Shown here one piece after another: positions 25,226 to 34,818 of a stretch of DNA of 64,000 bases. The DNA is from Pontibacter qinzhouensis (lineage in GTDB: Bacteria > Bacteroidota > Bacteroidia > Cytophagales > Hymenobacteraceae), in contig NZ_VRTY01000014.1 in assembly GCF_008017455.1 (NCBI RefSeq), positions 1 to 64,000 of the forward strand. Direction: 5' to 3'. A model generated the notes under the pieces. The model saw only the letters and a program-made list of their open reading frames with translations. It ran no database searches and had not been told where the DNA came from. Position 1 is the first letter of the stretch. Each line of letters begins with the position of its first letter. The position numbers and the translations under genes are program-made.

Positions 25226-26242
25226 ATGAAGGAAAAGCTATACAAAATCCTTGCGCTGCTCTTGGTTACTCTTAGCACGGGTTGCGGCGGGGGCAACGAA
25301 GGGGAGGTTGTGGTGTATACTTCCGTGGATCAGGTGTTCGCCGAGCCAATCCTGCATGATTTTGAGAGGGAGACCGGTATCAAAGTAAAGGCTGTATTTG
25401 ACACCGAGGAAACAAAATCCACCGGGGTGCTCAACAGGTTGATCGCAGAGGCCAATAATCCCCAATGCGACCTTTTCTGGAGCGGGGACCCGGTCCGAGC
25501 CAATGTCCTGAAGCAAAAAGGCATCAGCCAGCCCTTCTCTCCGGAGGCCGCCCAGACCATTCCCGGTCACTTTATTGATGAGGAGAAACACTGGACAGGC
25601 TTTTCCTCCCGGGCCAGAGTCCTTATCTACAACAAAGACCTCCTTCCTGCCAATCAGGTGCCCACTTCCATCTTCGACCTGACCAAAGAGGAGTATCGGG
25701 GAAAAGTGACAGTTGCCAATCCCCTTTTTGGCACCACCTCTTTTCACATGGCGGCCATTTTCGCTGCGCTAGGGGATGAGCAGGCAAAGAAGTGGCTCGA
25801 TGACCTGAAGGCAAACAACGTGGTGATAGCCACCAGCAACGGAGATGTAAAGAAGCGGGTTGCCAATGGGGAGGTATGGCTCGGTCTTACCGACACGGAT
25901 GATGCCAACGAGGCCATGAAGGAAGGGGCACCCATAGGTGTCGTGTTTTTAGGGCAGCAAGACATTGGCACCTTGATTATCCCTAACACCCTTTCCTTAA
26001 TAAAGGGCTCTCCCAACCCTGAGGAGGCCCAAAGGCTGGCAAACTATCTGATGAGTGAGGAGACACAGTTAAAACTGGCACACTCGAGTGCCCAGATGCC
26101 GCTGAGCAAAGGGGTAGAAGTGCCGGAGGGCGTGTTCTCCCTTGATAAGGTAAAGCCGATGCGGGTGGATTATGACAAGTCGTCCAAAAAGCTGGAGGAA
26201 ATTCAGCCTTACCTGAAAGAATGGGTGGAAACAAACATGTAA
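25226..26242 (+). CDS. ABC transporter solute-binding lipoprotein, Fe(III)-type
   Basis: A 338-residue lipoprotein (lipobox STGC, Cys at about residue 20). The mature part opens with VVVYTSVDQVFAEPILHDFE and DTEETKSTGVLNRLIAE, the pattern of periplasmic Fe(III)/2-aminoethylphosphonate-type binding proteins, with DLFWSGDPVRA and a later GVEVPEGVF. The paired tyrosines that clamp Fe(III) in FbpA are not evident, so the substrate is uncertain. First gene of a plus-strand locus with permease, ATPase, DUF1259 protein and a second exporter. Confidence 0.8.
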   Translation: MKEKLYKILALLLVTLSTGCGGGNEGEVVVYTSVDQVFAEPILHDFERETGIKVKAVFDTEETKSTGVLNRLIAEANNPQCDLFWSGDPVRANVLKQKGISQPFSPEAAQTIPGHFIDEEKHWTGFSSRARVLIYNKDLLPANQVPTSIFDLTKEEYRGKVTVANPLFGTTSFHMAAIFAALGDEQAKKWLDDLKANNVVIATSNGDVKKRVANGEVWLGLTDTDDANEAMKEGAPIGVVFLGQQDIGTLIIPNTLSLIKGSPNPEEAQRLANYLMSEETQLKLAHSSAQMPLSKGVEVPEGVFSLDKVKPMRVDYDKSSKKLEEIQPYLKEWVETNM

Positions 26243-26258
26243 GTAAGCATTTGAGCAG

Positions 26259-27818
26259 ATGAGCAGAATTTACCTCTGGGCTTTATCATTCCTGTTTGTG
26301 GCAATAGCGTTATTGCCCATCCTTTACCTGGTGTCACATTCTCTGGGAATCGGAAGTGAAATAGAGCTGGGGGCATACACTGCCTTGCTGAGAGGCCGGA
26401 CGGTTCGGCTTTTGCTCCACACTGTTGGCATAGGGGCAGCCGTGGCGATCAGCGCGACCTTTTTAGGGTTGGTGCTGGGGTTTATCATCAGCAAGAACAA
26501 CCTGCGGCATGGGCAGCTGCTCACCATCCTGCTGTTGGTCCCGCTGTTCCTGCCCCCCTACATCTTTGCTGTGGCCTGGGTTGACTTTTTTGTGGTGCTG
26601 GGCATGAGCCCCAGTGTTATTTATAGCCCGGCTGGAGCCATTTTCGTTCTTACCATCATCTACACACCCATTGCCATGCTCCTGCTTTCTAACTCTCTCC
26701 AGAATATAAATGCCAGCCTGGAGGAGGCGGCCATGATCATGGTACCCTATAGAGAGGCCTTCTTCCGCATCATTCTGCCCTTGGTTAAGCCTGCTCTCCT
26801 ATCTTCCGGCCTGCTTATCTTTATCTTAGCCATATCCGAGTTTTCTGTTCCTGCTTTTCTGTCGGTACAGGTGATGACGACGGAGATATTTACACAATTC
26901 TCGGCTTTCTATGATTTCGACTCGGCCATCATCCTGTCAGGCTCCCTAATTTTTCTTTGCACCATCGGGTTGCTGGCAGAGTCAAGCTATTTGACAGACA
27001 AGCCTTTCCTGACGATAGGAAGCCGAAACGGACGGTCCGGGTATACCGCCTCCGATAAGGATAAAAAGAAATGGCTGGCTGTCGCAGGGGGCTACCTCTT
27101 TTGCTCAACACTGGTCCCTATCGCTTTACTGGCCGTGCAGGCGCTCTCTCCTGGGTTGCAGCACCTGGCACAGGCTTTCGACTACCTGAAGGCAGAGATG
27201 TGGCAAACGTTTTTATACGCCTGTTGGGGTGCTTTGCTCCTCGTCCTGTTTGGTTTTGGATTTTCCTACCTGAAAGGAAGAAAGACCGCCCGGGCTGTGG
27301 ATTTTATGTTAATCCTCTCTTTCGCTTTGCCTTCTGTGGTAACAGGAATAGCTCTGATCAGATACTATAACACGCCTGCCCTCAACTTCATCTACACCAG
27401 CCCGCTCATCATCATCATCGCTTACCTGATGCGGTACCTGTTCGTGGCGGAGAAAATCCTGCATAACCGGCTGATGCAGATTCCGGCCAGCCTGGAGCAG
27501 GCGGCCCTGGTGAGCGGCGCCACAAAGTGGGGGGCGCTCTGGCAGATAACGGTACCCCTTGTGGCCGACGCCTTATTCGGAGCCTTTGTCATAAGCTTTA
27601 TCTTCTGTATGGGTGAACTGGGAACAGCCATCATGGTCTATCCGCCGGGCACTTCGCTGCTTCCCATCAAGATCTTCACCATCATGGCGAACGCCCCGCA
27701 AAGCCTGACAAGCGCCATGTGCCTGGTGGCGCTGCTGTTCACCGGGAGCGTAACAGGGGGCCTGTTTGCCCTCTGGTACATTAAGAGAAGAGTAACTGCA
27801 CGCTATGGCAGAAGTTGA
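26259..27818 (+). CDS. ABC transporter permease, Fe(III)-type, two fused halves
   Basis: A 519-residue inner-membrane protein with about twelve transmembrane helices in two homologous halves, as in FbpB/AfuB. Each half carries the EAA loop that contacts the ATPase: SLEEAAMIMVPYREAFFRII near residue 150 and SLEQAALVSGATKWGALWQI near residue 412. It starts 16 bp after the binding protein and overlaps the ATPase gene by 14 bp. Confidence 0.88.
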   Translation: MSRIYLWALSFLFVAIALLPILYLVSHSLGIGSEIELGAYTALLRGRTVRLLLHTVGIGAAVAISATFLGLVLGFIISKNNLRHGQLLTILLLVPLFLPPYIFAVAWVDFFVVLGMSPSVIYSPAGAIFVLTIIYTPIAMLLLSNSLQNINASLEEAAMIMVPYREAFFRIILPLVKPALLSSGLLIFILAISEFSVPAFLSVQVMTTEIFTQFSAFYDFDSAIILSGSLIFLCTIGLLAESSYLTDKPFLTIGSRNGRSGYTASDKDKKKWLAVAGGYLFCSTLVPIALLAVQALSPGLQHLAQAFDYLKAEMWQTFLYACWGALLLVLFGFGFSYLKGRKTARAVDFMLILSFALPSVVTGIALIRYYNTPALNFIYTSPLIIIIAYLMRYLFVAEKILHNRLMQIPASLEQAALVSGATKWGALWQITVPLVADALFGAFVISFIFCMGELGTAIMVYPPGTSLLPIKIFTIMANAPQSLTSAMCLVALLFTGSVTGGLFALWYIKRRVTARYGRS

Positions 27819-28521
27819 GCTGAGGAATGTTTCTAAATCTTACGGGAAGAAACAGGTACTCCAGGATATTACGGTAGAGGTTAAGAAAGGCGACCTTGCC
27901 TGCCTTTTAGGCAGTTCTGGTTCCGGGAAGACCACTATCTTAAAATTGCTGGCCGGGTTTGAGGCACCGGACAGCGGGGAGATAAGCATCGGTGGTGAGG
28001 TAGTGAGCGGCAACGGGAAAGTGACTGTCGCACCTCATAAGAGGGGAATCGGCTACATCTTCCAGGACCTGGCGCTGTGGCCGCACATGACGGCATTCGA
28101 GAACATAGCTTTCGGGCTAAAGGCCAGGAAGGAGCCAGATTATAGAATAAAAGTCCAGGAGACGGCAGAATGGCTTGGCGTGAAAGACTCGCTGGACAAG
28201 TACCCCTCCCAGTTATCAGGCGGCCAGCAACAATTAGTCGCTATTGGGCGAAGCCTAGTGCTCCAGCCCAGAGTCCTGCTGATGGATGAGCCGCTGGCCA
28301 ACCTGGATGTGAAGCTGAAGAAAGTGGTGCGAGAAAAGATAATTGAGCTAAAGGAAGCGCTGGGGATTACCATTATCTACGTGTCCCATGACCACCGGGA
28401 GGCTTTTTCCCTGGCCTCCCAACTGATCATCCTCAACGGGGCCAGCGTGGAAGCAACAGGCACCCCGGAAGAGATACGGCAATCGGACAGTGCGTTCATT
28501 AAATACTTTATAGAGCTGTGA
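27805..28521 (+). CDS. ABC transporter ATPase, Fe(III)-type
   Basis: A 238-residue ATPase with Walker A GSSGSGKT at residues 36-43, Q-loop FQDLALWPHMT, signature LSGGQQQ and Walker B LLMDEPLANLD, then the switch His in VSHDHREAF. It lacks the C-terminal regulatory domain of longer importer ATPases. It overlaps the permease by 14 bp, so the two are probably translated together. Confidence 0.88.
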   Translation: MAEVELRNVSKSYGKKQVLQDITVEVKKGDLACLLGSSGSGKTTILKLLAGFEAPDSGEISIGGEVVSGNGKVTVAPHKRGIGYIFQDLALWPHMTAFENIAFGLKARKEPDYRIKVQETAEWLGVKDSLDKYPSQLSGGQQQLVAIGRSLVLQPRVLLMDEPLANLDVKLKKVVREKIIELKEALGITIIYVSHDHREAFSLASQLIILNGASVEATGTPEEIRQSDSAFIKYFIEL

Positions 28522-28543
28522 TTTTAATTTAAATGCGATAAAG

Positions 28544-29305
28544 ATGCGAAAAATAAACTTAATAGGGCTGCTGGCAGGCGTTTGCTTTAGCTGTAATCAG
28601 CAAAACCAGCCGATCGGCACCACTGATAACGATACCCGGCAGGAAGAGGCCACTACCGTGACCACCCAACCTATAAGCCAACCGGAAGGGGTGAGACAAA
28701 ATGTGGGGAACACCGTCTCCTTTGATTTCGAGGAGGCGCCTGAAGGAAAGTTGCCGGAAAATTGGAGCGCTCATAAAACCGGCAAGGGAAGTGAGATTAA
28801 CTGGGGGATTGTGAATGACAGCGGCAACAAAGTGCTGGCGCAGTTAGCCGGCGACAACCCTAACAACCACTTTAATGTGGCCGTAAACGACAGCATCACT
28901 GCCAGAAATGTTTCTTTGCAGGCCCGGCTCAAATCGTTAAGGGGTAGAATGGACCAGGGCGGCGGGTTTGTCTGGCGGTTCCAGGACCCCGGAAACTATT
29001 ACGTGGTTCGGGCGAACCCCCTGGAGGATAACGTGGTGCTTTACAAGGTAGAAAAAGGGAAAAGGACAGATCTGCCTTTAGTAGGGCAGGGAAGGACTTA
29101 CGGCACCAAGACTGAGGTGCAGGGTGATGGTTGGAATGATCTCCGGCTGGAAGCCCGTGACAGCCTCTTTACCGTGTACTATAACGAAATGGAGTTGTTC
29201 AGGGTCATTGACAAAACCTTCCCCCAGGCCGGCAAAGTTGGATTCTGGACCAAAGCCGATGCCGTGACCTATTTTGATGACCTGCAGGTAGAAGTATTAC
29301 CGTAA
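28544..29305 (+). CDS. Lipoprotein with a concanavalin-like (DUF1080-type) domain
   Basis: A 253-residue lipoprotein. The N-terminus resembles a lipobox (VCFSC, Cys at about residue 17), then an about 45-residue Thr/Gln-rich linker and a beta-sandwich domain with FDFEEAPEGKLPENW, GGFVWRFQDPGNYYVVRAN and VGFWTKADAVTYFDDL. This resembles DUF1080/LamG-like folds, which may bind carbohydrate. It follows the ATPase by 22 bp. A role in a metal-linked locus is unexplained. Confidence 0.65.
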   Translation: MRKINLIGLLAGVCFSCNQQNQPIGTTDNDTRQEEATTVTTQPISQPEGVRQNVGNTVSFDFEEAPEGKLPENWSAHKTGKGSEINWGIVNDSGNKVLAQLAGDNPNNHFNVAVNDSITARNVSLQARLKSLRGRMDQGGGFVWRFQDPGNYYVVRANPLEDNVVLYKVEKGKRTDLPLVGQGRTYGTKTEVQGDGWNDLRLEARDSLFTVYYNEMELFRVIDKTFPQAGKVGFWTKADAVTYFDDLQVEVLP

Positions 29306-29353
29306 GTATAATTTTAAACATAAATTTTCAGATAAAAATTAACACTGGACTTC

Positions 29354-30337
29354 ATGAAGAACATCATAAACCGTCGACAGGCCCTTCGTGCTACTGCGTT
29401 ACTGGGCACGCTGCCCCTTATAGGTATACCTGAGTTACAGGCAGCCCCGCAAAAAGGGAAAACACCTCCTCTTAGCTCGCAGGAGATTGCGGCCATTGAA
29501 GCTGCCATGGGTAAGAAAGGAACTTATAAAGAGGCCGAAGCCACGCATACCACGGCGCTGCCTAGAAATGATTTAAAGGTCAAGATAAAGGGCGAAGCCG
29601 TACCGATTTCCTTCGGATTTGGTGGCTGGGCCGCTATTAAGAAAACCGTGGATGGTAAGACCGCGATGCTGATGAGCGACACGGTGCTGCTGCAGGAGGA
29701 GGTAAACCCTTTGATCTCCGCGGCCCATGCCAATGGCTTGGAGGTAAGCGCTATCCACAACCATTTCTTTTACGAAGAACCGCGCATCTTTTACATGCAC
29801 CTGCATGGGATGGGTACCCCGGCAGAGCTGGCAAAGAAGTTTGCCGCGACCATCAGCCAAAGCAAGATCTCCCCTGCAAACCAACCCAAAACCACTACAG
29901 CTGTTGGTTCGGCGGGGGATCAAAGATTTTACACACCAGCCCTGGATGGCATCGTCGGGCATAAAGGCACGGTGAACGGCCCCACCTACAAATACACCGT
30001 GGGACGTGAAGATTTAACCATCATGGCCATGGGTACGGAGCTGACGCCATCCATCGGGTTGAACTCCTGGGCCTCCTTTGCCGGGGATAGAGATAATGCC
30101 CACGTAGCTGGAGATATTGCGATGCTGGAACCTGAAGTAAACCCTGTGATAGCGGCTCTCCGTCGAAATAATCTGGAAGTGGTGGCCCTGCACAACCATA
30201 TGCTCGGCGACGACCCGCGCATGATATTTCTGCACTATTATGGGCGTGGGCAGGCGAGAGAATTGGCAAAGGGCTTCCGGGCAGCACTTGACGAGTTGGG
30301 CAGGCATGGCAAGGCAATGAACCATAAAAAGCATTGA
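29354..30337 (+). CDS. DUF1259 protein with a Tat-like signal, copy 1
   Basis: A 327-residue exported protein with a twin-arginine-like signal (NRRQALRATALLGTLPLIG). Two homologous domains follow, each ending in a histidine motif: HNHFFYEEPRIFYMHLHGMG (about residues 135-154) and HNHMLGDDPRMIFLHYYGRG (about 280-299). The paired HNHxxxxxPRxxxxH suggests two metal sites, and Tat export of a folded metalloprotein would fit. DUF1259 (LppY/LpqO-like) proteins are often found near chrA. A close homologue lies at 44550, directly behind the second chrA. Confidence 0.85.
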   Translation: MKNIINRRQALRATALLGTLPLIGIPELQAAPQKGKTPPLSSQEIAAIEAAMGKKGTYKEAEATHTTALPRNDLKVKIKGEAVPISFGFGGWAAIKKTVDGKTAMLMSDTVLLQEEVNPLISAAHANGLEVSAIHNHFFYEEPRIFYMHLHGMGTPAELAKKFAATISQSKISPANQPKTTTAVGSAGDQRFYTPALDGIVGHKGTVNGPTYKYTVGREDLTIMAMGTELTPSIGLNSWASFAGDRDNAHVAGDIAMLEPEVNPVIAALRRNNLEVVALHNHMLGDDPRMIFLHYYGRGQARELAKGFRAALDELGRHGKAMNHKKH

Positions 30338-30405
30338 TGTTACAAAAGCTAAAGCCCCTATCCATGCAGCGCATGTTTTAGGGGCGGGCTTCTGAACGCA
30401 TAAAG

Positions 30406-31038
30406 ATGATTCATGCCAAAGATGTAGTAGTTAGGTTTGATCAGGAGACTGTTCTGGATAATTTGTCTTTTAAAGTGGGACAAAGCGATAAAGTGGCCGT
30501 AAAGGGGCCGTCAGGATCGGGGAAAAGTACCCTGCTGCATGTGCTGATGGGTTTTGTGATACCAGAAAGCGGTGAAATAATCATTGCAGGGCACCCTTTG
30601 AGCCAAGAGCATATTCAGAAGATACGTTCCCAAATAGCCTGGCTACCCCAGGAGCTGCCCCTGCTCCTTGATCGGGTGCGGGATTTGTTGCTGATGCCTT
30701 TCTCCTTTGCCCGCAACAAGCACCTGCTGCCATCTGACAGGGAGGTAGCAGAGGTTTTTGAGGCTTTCCGGCTGGAGACCACCTTACTGAACAAACCTTT
30801 GCAGGAGATATCGGGTGGGCAGAAGCAACGGGTCGCATTAGCATCCTGTGTGCTGATGAAAAGGCCCCTGCTTCTGCTGGATGAACCAACCTCCGCGCTG
30901 GATGCTGTGACGAAGCAGTGCGTCATGGACTACCTTTTTAATCTTCGGGAAGTAACGATACTGGCGCTTTCTCATGACCAGGAATGGATTGCCCGTTCCG
31001 ATGGGGTTATCTCTTTAGGAAACGCGTCACATCATTAA
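30406..31038 (+). CDS. fetA: ABC ATPase of a FetAB-type exporter
   Basis: A 210-residue ATPase with Walker A GPSGSGKST (residues 34-42), signature ISGGQKQRVALA and Walker B LLLLDEPTSALD. Directly followed, 12 bp on, by a UPF0014 permease, so it is the FetA-like partner. In E. coli FetAB exports iron and protects against oxidative stress. It is separated from the DUF1259 gene by 68 bp and may be in the same transcript. Confidence 0.8.
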   Translation: MIHAKDVVVRFDQETVLDNLSFKVGQSDKVAVKGPSGSGKSTLLHVLMGFVIPESGEIIIAGHPLSQEHIQKIRSQIAWLPQELPLLLDRVRDLLLMPFSFARNKHLLPSDREVAEVFEAFRLETTLLNKPLQEISGGQKQRVALASCVLMKRPLLLLDEPTSALDAVTKQCVMDYLFNLREVTILALSHDQEWIARSDGVISLGNASHH

Positions 31039-31050
31039 ATTAGCAGGAAC

Positions 31051-31845
31051 GTGGACGGGATAAAGGATATACAATGGCCTTTTTTACTGCTCGGTTACCT
31101 GTTGCTGCTGCTGCCCCTTGCCCTGCTGGGGTACTACCGTACGGGACTGATAAAGCCCACTCTTATGGCGGTGGCCAGAATGACAATCCAATTGTCTCTG
31201 GTAGGCCTTTACCTGGAGTTTATCTTCAAGCTGGACAACGTCTGGGTCAACCTGCTCTGGATCATCCTGATGGTGGCTTTTGCCTCGCTGGCGGTTATCA
31301 GCAGGACCAGCCTTACGCATAGGCTTTATCTTATACCTGTTTTCTGGGCCATTGGCCTTAGTCTCACCGTGATAGTAGCGTACTTTTTCACTGTAGTGAT
31401 CAGGCTGGAGAACTACTTTGAAGCTCGGTACCTGATTCCAATTACCGGTATGTTGCTGGGTAACTGCATGCACAGCAACATCATCGGACTGAATGCTTAC
31501 TATAGCAGACTCCGCCTGGAACAGCAGCTATACCGCTACGCGCTGGCTAACGGCGCCACCCGCGGAGAAGCACTTCACCCCTTTGTACGGGATGCTCTGG
31601 TCAAGGCCTTCAACCCCTCTATCGCCAGCATGGCCGTGATTGGCCTGGTGTCGCTGCCTGGGATGATGACAGGGCAGATATTGGGCGGAAGCGACCCTAG
31701 TGTGGCCATAAAATACCAGCTCATGATCATGGTCACCATTTTCACCTCCTCCCTTCTCACGGTACTCCTGACGATTTTCTTCGCTAACCGATATGCCTTT
31801 GATGCCTATGATAATTTCAAGCTTGACAGCCTCAAGCCCCAGTAG
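31051..31845 (+). CDS. fetB: FetB-type permease (UPF0014)
   Basis: A 264-residue membrane protein with about seven helices. Diagnostic stretches are RMTIQLSLVGLYLEFIF, LIPITGMLLGNCMHSNIIG and ALVKAFNPSIASMAVIGLVS with SLPGMMTGQILGGSDP, typical of FetB/YbbM. Start is GTG at 31051. Linking an import-type iron ABC system with an export-type one suggests a locus that adjusts periplasmic or cytoplasmic iron; the direction is inferred from homology. Confidence 0.85.
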   Translation: MDGIKDIQWPFLLLGYLLLLLPLALLGYYRTGLIKPTLMAVARMTIQLSLVGLYLEFIFKLDNVWVNLLWIILMVAFASLAVISRTSLTHRLYLIPVFWAIGLSLTVIVAYFFTVVIRLENYFEARYLIPITGMLLGNCMHSNIIGLNAYYSRLRLEQQLYRYALANGATRGEALHPFVRDALVKAFNPSIASMAVIGLVSLPGMMTGQILGGSDPSVAIKYQLMIMVTIFTSSLLTVLLTIFFANRYAFDAYDNFKLDSLKPQ

Positions 31846-31906
31846 CATAATAGCAAAAGCAGTCTCACATGTAACTGTCCACTAAACCTGCGCAACCTGT
31901 GTCAAT

Positions 31907-34099
31907 ATGTACAAAGACCTCCTCTTCCGTTGCTTTTGTGTTCTCTCTTGCCTCTTGACGGCTCCCTGTTATGAAACCGTGGCGCAGGTGAGTCTGCCTG
32001 ATACTATCCGGACTAACTTCACAGAAGCAGGGATCCAGCTCGATGGCATCCTGGATGAGCCTGCCTGGAAAGAAGCTACCCGGATCTCTAATTTTACCCA
32101 GCGGGAGTTAAACGAGGGTGAGCTGGCCACCGAACGCACGGAGGTGGCTGTGGTGTACACGCAGAAGGCCCTCTACATCGGAGCCTGGTGCTACGACCGG
32201 GAGCCAGATAAAATAATCGCAAAGGAACTTAGAAGGGACTTCAACCACAGTGTGGATGATAACTTCGAGGTCATCATTGATACGTACCTCGACAAGCGGA
32301 ACGGTTTTCTGTTCATCGTCAACCCTAACGGGGCCCGCAAAGATGCCCAGGTTTTAAATAATGGGGGCAGCTTTAACGTCAACTGGAATGGGGTCTGGAA
32401 TGTAAAGACCTCCATCACCGCGGAAGGATGGTTTGCTGAGTTTGAAATACCCTTCTCCACCTTAAAATTCAGGTCAGGTCTTGAACAGCAGGTTTGGGGG
32501 ATAAACTTCGAACGTAACATCCGCCGGAAACGGGAACAAATCCTGTGGCAGGGGTGGTCGAGGGATTCAGAATTGGAGTTTGTCAATCGGGCAGGAGCGT
32601 TGAAAGGATTGAGCAACATTGAAGACAAGGCTTTTGTGGAGGTGAAACCCTATGGCATTGCCGGAATGCAACTCAACAGAAGAGATGCTAATAAAGGGGT
32701 GCTCAATGCGGGTGGGGATGTGAATTACTTGGTGACACCTACGCTCCGGCTAAACCTTACGGTCAACACCGACTTTGCACAGGTGGAGGCGGACCGGGCG
32801 CAAATCAACCTGACCCGGTTCCCGGTGTTTTTCCCGGAGCGGCGTGAGTTTTTCCTGGAGGGGGAAGACTACTTTGACATGGGGCTCGGTGACCGGATAA
32901 TAGGCTTTTATAGCAGAAGGATAGGGCTTAACCAAAACCGAGAGCCGGTGTCCATTATAGCAGGGGCAAGGATGTTGGGCAAGATCAACAACTCCACGGT
33001 TGGGGCGATGAGCTTACAGACGGCCGAACAAGGCAGCGGGGAAAACCATTCCCCCACTACCAATTATACGGTGCTAAGCTGGCGGCAGGATGTGCTAAAG
33101 CAGTCAAGCGTAGGTATCATGTCTACGAACAAATACGCCCAGGGACGTCATCACAGCACCACAGGGGGATACGCCCGCTACAGTACCTCTTCCCTTTTCG
33201 GAGACAAGAACCTGATGGCTGGCGGAGCTTACGCCCGAAACTATAACTCAGATGGCACGCCGGCTGACGCCAGCGCTCACCGTTTCTTTGTCAGCTACCC
33301 CAATGACCGCATCCAGTTTGACGCAGCCTGGAACCGCAGTGCGACCAACTTTAACCCGGAGGTAGGTTTCCTGAGTCGGGATAACTTTCAGGAGTTTTAC
33401 ACCGAGCTGGAGTTCCGGCCCCGCCCCACCAAGAACTTCCTGCGCTGGATCAGGCAGTTCAGTTTTAAGCCGCTGGACATGAACTGGTTCATTTACGATG
33501 ACACCAAGCAGATGCAGAGCTTCTTCTACGAGATCAGGCCGCTGGGCTTCGAGACAAGGGGCGGCGAGTCTTTCGAGTTTAATATTCAGCGCCGCGGGGA
33601 GGGAGTCAGGGAGCCCTTTGAGATTGGCAGAGGGATTTTTATACAGCCAGGTGACTATTGGCAAACCCGGTATGAGATACAAGCCAGCACCTTTTCTAGC
33701 CGGGAGTTCTCGGTAGGCACTGCCGTTAATTGGGGCAGGTTCTATGACGGTAAAATAACAGAAAGTGCCTTCGGCCTCAATTGGCGTGCAAGCCGTTACC
33801 TGAACGCCAACCTAAATTACGAACATAATTGGGTGAGCCTGCCGGAAGGGAGCTTCCATGCCAGGTTAGTCAACAGCCAAATCGCTTATGCGCTGAGCCC
33901 GAATGTATTCGGCTCCCTGTTTGGCCAATGGAACGATGAGGACAGGGAAGCCATTTTGAACTACCGGCTCCACATCATCCCCAGGATAGGCACGGATTTC
34001 TTCTTTATCGTGAACCAGCTCTACGACACCTCCGGCCTGGGATGGAAGCTGACCCAGACGCTCATTATCGGCAAATTGATTTGGCGGTTCGTGCTATGA
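31907..34099 (+). CDS. Outer-membrane protein with CBM9-like and DUF5916 domains
   Basis: A 730-residue exported protein with a signal peptide near residues 1-27. Residues 45-230 form a carbohydrate-binding family 9-like domain (GILDEPAWKEATRISNF). The remainder is a DUF5916 barrel-like region, with FPVFFPERREFFLEGEDYFD, FYSRRIGLNQNREPVSI in part, and a C-terminal strand ending in KLIWRFVL, typical of outer-membrane insertion. Substrate is unknown. It ends the plus-strand locus. Confidence 0.82.
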   Translation: MYKDLLFRCFCVLSCLLTAPCYETVAQVSLPDTIRTNFTEAGIQLDGILDEPAWKEATRISNFTQRELNEGELATERTEVAVVYTQKALYIGAWCYDREPDKIIAKELRRDFNHSVDDNFEVIIDTYLDKRNGFLFIVNPNGARKDAQVLNNGGSFNVNWNGVWNVKTSITAEGWFAEFEIPFSTLKFRSGLEQQVWGINFERNIRRKREQILWQGWSRDSELEFVNRAGALKGLSNIEDKAFVEVKPYGIAGMQLNRRDANKGVLNAGGDVNYLVTPTLRLNLTVNTDFAQVEADRAQINLTRFPVFFPERREFFLEGEDYFDMGLGDRIIGFYSRRIGLNQNREPVSIIAGARMLGKINNSTVGAMSLQTAEQGSGENHSPTTNYTVLSWRQDVLKQSSVGIMSTNKYAQGRHHSTTGGYARYSTSSLFGDKNLMAGGAYARNYNSDGTPADASAHRFFVSYPNDRIQFDAAWNRSATNFNPEVGFLSRDNFQEFYTELEFRPRPTKNFLRWIRQFSFKPLDMNWFIYDDTKQMQSFFYEIRPLGFETRGGESFEFNIQRRGEGVREPFEIGRGIFIQPGDYWQTRYEIQASTFSSREFSVGTAVNWGRFYDGKITESAFGLNWRASRYLNANLNYEHNWVSLPEGSFHARLVNSQIAYALSPNVFGSLFGQWNDEDREAILNYRLHIIPRIGTDFFFIVNQLYDTSGLGWKLTQTLIIGKLIWRFVL

Positions 34100-34222
34100 G
34101 GACCACATTCCCGCTAAGAACAGAAGGTTATCAAAAATATGCCGCTGCTATAGGAGGGACAAGACAGCATAACGCGATCACAAAGAAGCAACCATTAAAT
34201 GGTTGACAACCACAGGATCATT

Positions 34223-34582
34223 CTATTGGTTATCAAGCATATATTTTAACCCTTTAACAAACCCTAGCAACACCAGTATTGTGGCAGAAATCCCAGAAAG
34301 CCCTCCGCTCGGCTTCCTTCCGTTCGCCAAGCTTGAAAAGGATTATCGTCCACTTGAACAAAAAGTCCGGAAAGCCGCTGTCATCCGGGAAGTTTTTGTT
34401 GACATGGTTGAGGTAGCTAAGTTCGCCCGGGAAGTCATTAAGTTGAATGTAAAGCGCCAGTGGCAAGTATTAGAGCCCCAGCTGTCGTTATAAGCGCTGC
34501 TCCACCGATTCTTGCCAGCCGCAAGGGTTAATTTGATCTGCCAGATCTTGCTTTTGATGCTTTCTTGGAGCTCCGGTGTCAT
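34223..34582 (-). pseudogene. Frameshifted remnant of a TPR-like protein
   Basis: Three frames on the minus strand must be joined to read a coherent protein. One frame gives MTPELQESIKSKIWQIK from 34582, a second gives YIQLNDFPGELSYLNHVNK and WTIILFKLGERKEAERRAF, a third gives TILVLLGFVKGLKYML and ends at 34223. The middle part looks like a repeat-type helical protein I vaguely recall from Bacteroidetes. At least two frameshifts make it a pseudogene. The surrounding 34,100-34,760 holds no other gene. Confidence 0.55.
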
Positions 34583-34762
34583 AAGTGTTGCTTGAGCAGC
34601 TCCTTCCCCTTGCGCAGTACTTTACCTAAGCCGTATAGGTGAAAATTTATAATTTATTAAATGTCTTATAATTTGCGATATGTTAAACAGCAAACGGTTT
34701 GTTTTGCTTCACATATCGTTTCGTCTCCAGCCGCGAGTGATGCAATGTCCCTACAGCCGTAG

Positions 34763-34792
34763 TTGACAAGGAGAGCCAAAGTGTTACCTTTG
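34763..34792 (+). promoter_or_regulatory. Bacteroidetes-type promoter of the PDDEXK nuclease gene
   Basis: TTG at 34763-34765, 19 bp, then TACCTTTG at 34785-34792 fits the -33/-7 consensus TTG-N19-TAnnTTTG exactly. The start codon at 34819 lies 26 bp past the -7 element. Confidence 0.7.
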
Positions 34793-34818
34793 TGACCGTT
34801 CACCTTACCGGATTCTCC

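Noticed and set aside
34203-34493. 96-residue plus-strand open frame
   Set aside because: It is antisense to the TPR-like remnant, which reads as a natural protein when minus-strand frames are joined.
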